9,391 bases of DNA. Source: an uncultured Clostridium sp. (GTDB taxonomy: Bacteria > Bacillota > Clostridia > Lachnospirales > Lachnospiraceae). Made by a program: the position numbers and the translations under genes. This document shows, piece after piece, positions 8,604 through 9,391 of the stretch; position 1 is the first letter of the stretch, and every line of letters starts with the position of its first letter. The notes under the pieces were generated by a model that was given only the letters and a program-made list of their open reading frames with translations, did not search any database and had not been told where the DNA came from. The DNA is taken from NCBI GenBank assembly GCA_958349075.1, contig CATWBR010000155.1, positions 1 through 9,391 of the forward strand, in the 5' to 3' direction.

Positions 8604-8656
8604 GGGAAGGAGAACGCCGCCGGGACGGTTGGGGCTCGGAATGGAAAGAGGGCTAT
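8604..8656. other. Short spacer after the last gene
   Basis: These 53 bp separate the amidohydrolase stop from the first structured repeat. They contain no hairpin with a T-run. CGGAATGG (8637-8644) recurs inverted as CCATTCCG (9039-9046) on the other side of the left repeat element, just before the terminator; this may be chance. Confidence 0.4.
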
Positions 8657-9027
8657 GAGTCTTCAGTCCCGGTTGGAGGTTATCGCGGGTGGGGAATCCG
8701 GGCAGAAAAAGTTCCTACGGGAAACGCTAGAGTGTGTTTGAAAATTCATTTCCGCCATCTGCACGCCCCACTTCGCGGCATATTTGCCCCCAATTCAGTC
8801 AGCGTAGCCCACTACGCCTCCTTCATCGGGGACAAATCTCCCACGAAGTATGACGCACATCTGACGAAAAGCAATTTTCAAACACGCTCTGGCGCTCTTT
8901 GGAGTACATAACAGTACTAAGGCGTCTGAGAAACGCCGCCTAAGTGCTGATGGACTCCCAGGTTCCCTGCGGAATCTTTTTCTCCCTTCTTCCCCACGGG
9001 AAGGTGATCGCCCGGGACTGAAGACGC
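8657..9027 (-). repeat. Left copy of structured palindromic element (with nested hairpin)
   Basis: A 371-bp element bounded by GTCTTCAGTCCCGG (8659-8672) and its exact complement (9012-9025). Read on the - strand it aligns with the shorter element at 9149-9352. After the closing helix come arms pairing 8990-8997 with 8689-8696, 8976-8983 with 8704-8711, 8971-8974 with 8712-8715, and 8963-8967 with 8719-8723. These are separated by two 3x3 internal loops that read GAA/GGA and GCA/GTA. A central branch follows: GGAGT (8958-8954) with ACTCC (8905-8901), enclosing ACTTAGGCG (8945-8937) against CGCCTTAGT (8924-8916) with one T-T mismatch. A 170-bp hairpin (8725-8894) occupies the junction next to this branch and accounts for the extra length over the other copy. 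No protein is encoded. It could be a non-autonomous mobile element, a folded RNA gene, or both. Confidence 0.75.
8725..8894 (-). repeat. 170-bp uninterrupted hairpin element nested in the left copy
   Basis: Two 83-nt arms face each other around a 4-nt loop (8808-8811) with no insertion or deletion. The outermost 22 positions of each arm (8725-8746, 8873-8894) match at 20, including a 13-bp perfect GTGTTTGAAAATT/AATTTTCAAACAC, like terminal inverted repeats. The inner 61 positions match at 40. All ten transition mismatches become G-U pairs when the - strand is transcribed. Eight transversions become G-A pairs, among them three tandem GA/GA sites (8758-8759 with 8860-8861; 8795-8796 with 8823-8824; 8799-8800 with 8819-8820). 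The expected product is therefore a long - strand RNA hairpin with a UGGG loop, about 70 of 83 positions paired. A decaying MITE-like palindrome is the alternative. Confidence 0.8.
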
Positions 9028-9148
9028 GCAGGTTATCGCCATTCCGAAAAACTCGGCCACCGCAGGCCGAGTTTTTCTCTTCCTTTCCCACTTGACGGAA
9101 GAGGCAATCAGCCCCTGAAGCCGGTGGACGGGGCAAACACCCTTTGCT
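9028..9148. other. Spacer between the two structured elements
   Basis: This 121-bp spacer carries the bidirectional terminator (listed separately). It also has a small stem GCCCC (9111-9115)/GGGGC (9130-9134) followed by GCAAA (9133-9137)/TTTGC (9143-9147), which overlaps it. No ORF or promoter is convincing. AGGTTATCGC occurs at 9030-9039 and also at 8677-8686 inside the left element. Confidence 0.4.
9047..9079. terminator. Bidirectional intrinsic terminator
   Basis: ACTCGGCC (9051-9058) and GGCCGAGT (9065-9072) form an 8-bp GC-rich stem with a 6-nt loop. It is followed by a T-run on the + strand (9072-9076, then CTCTTCC) and preceded by AAAAA (9047-9051), which makes a T-run on the - strand. 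It would stop the five-gene transcript coming from the left and anything arriving from the right. It is 440 bp past the last stop codon because the left repeat element lies between. Confidence 0.85.
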
Positions 9149-9352
9149 GAGTCTTCAGTCCCGTCGACAACCTGCCCGGGGAAGGAAGGAGAAAACTTTC
9201 CGAAGGGGACCTTGGAGCCCGCCGGTGCTTAGACGGCGTTCTTTGACGTCTTAGCATCCGCTGTGCGCTCCACAAGCGGAAGCGAGTCCCCGCAGGAATT
9301 TTTTCTCCTGGATTCCCCCTCACCACAACCGATAAACCGGGACTGAAGACTC
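9149..9352 (+). repeat. Right copy of structured palindromic element (compact form)
   Basis: A 204-bp element whose first 15 bases, GAGTCTTCAGTCCCG (9149-9163), are exactly complementary to its last 15 (9338-9352). The arms pair in register with no bulge: 9178-9183 with 9313-9318, 9187-9195 with 9301-9309, 9198-9201 with 9295-9298, and 9205-9210 with 9286-9291. Internal loops read GGA/GGA (9184-9186, 9310-9312), CT/TT, and GAA/GCA (9202-9204, 9292-9294). The tip has GGAGC (9214-9218) with GCTCC (9267-9271), enclosing GCTTAGACG (9227-9235) with CGTCTTAGC (9247-9255) and one T-T mismatch. Where the left copy holds the 170-bp hairpin, this copy has only 13 nt (9273-9285). It contains no credible ORF. 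The most economical reading is a repeat family that folds as RNA; the + strand is the matching sense here. Confidence 0.75.
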
Positions 9353-9391
9353 ATATACAACCTCCCACTCCCCCGTCCGCCGTCTTACAGA
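9353..9391. other. End of window, no feature seen
   Basis: The last 39 bp are pyrimidine-rich and show no start codon with a ribosome binding site, hairpin or recognisable gene end. Bases 9353-9355 extend the inverted match between the two elements' outer ends. Confidence 0.4.

Noticed and set aside
8611..8620. GAACGCCGCC resembling the loop of the central hairpin (AAACGCCGCC 8931-8940)
   Set aside because: A single short GC-rich match outside the element boundaries, without the paired partner sequence.
8795..9136. Open frame of 113 codons on the - strand over the repeat region
   Set aside because: It runs through half of the long hairpin, the central branch, the element end and the terminator. 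Base pairing constraints explain the sequence; no ribosome binding site or recognisable protein motif was seen.
9108..9326. Open frame of 72 codons on the - strand
   Set aside because: It covers most of the right structured element; Arg/Pro/Ser-rich translation, no family resemblance.
8657..9352. CRISPR array
   Set aside because: GTCTTCAGTCCCG occurs four times, but in alternating orientations and at irregular distances (about 350, 140 and 190 bp), bounding palindromes rather than spacers.

Overview
The window reads as a chromosomal segment of a mid-GC Firmicute. It is most likely a Clostridia/Lachnospiraceae member of the gut type. This is an inference from the smc-ftsY gene order, strong AGGAGG-type ribosome binding sites and the character of the encoded proteins; no species call is possible from the sequence alone.

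Bases 34-8603 hold five genes, all on the + strand and closely packed: smc (chromosome condensin), ftsY (SRP receptor GTPase), a medium-length threonine ammonia-lyase with an ACT domain, a CLC-family anion transporter, and a TRZ/ATZ-type amidohydrolase resembling methylthioadenosine/S-adenosylhomocysteine deaminases. Gaps are 134 bp (smc-ftsY, containing a strong stem-loop), a 4-bp ATGA overlap (ftsY-ilvA), 19 bp and 30 bp. That spacing suggests one transcript or at least a coupled ftsY-ilvA-clc-amidohydrolase unit. smc and ftsY are conserved housekeeping partners. The last three are metabolic or transport genes with no evident link to chromosome segregation or protein export.

Bases 8604-9391 contain no credible gene but are densely structured. 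Two related elements, 8657-9027 and 9149-9352, begin and end with the same inverted sequence (GAGTCTTCAGTCCCG at one end, its reverse complement at the other). They lie in opposite orientations on either side of a bidirectional intrinsic terminator (9047-9079). Aligning the two by eye gives a shared fold: a closing helix, arms interrupted by two symmetric 3x3 internal loops of type GNA/GNA, and a central branched hairpin with three compensatory base changes. The left element is about 167 bp longer because it carries, at the position of a helix junction, a 170-bp hairpin (8725-8894). This hairpin has 83-nt arms, a 4-nt loop and no indels. Its inner mismatches are strongly strand-biased: all ten transitions are G-U wobbles and eight transversions are G-A pairs (three tandem GA/GA) only when read from the - strand. 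This points to a repeat family that is or was selected as a folded RNA, with a second hairpin element nested in one copy. I do not recognise it as a named family. It is the most interesting part of the window.
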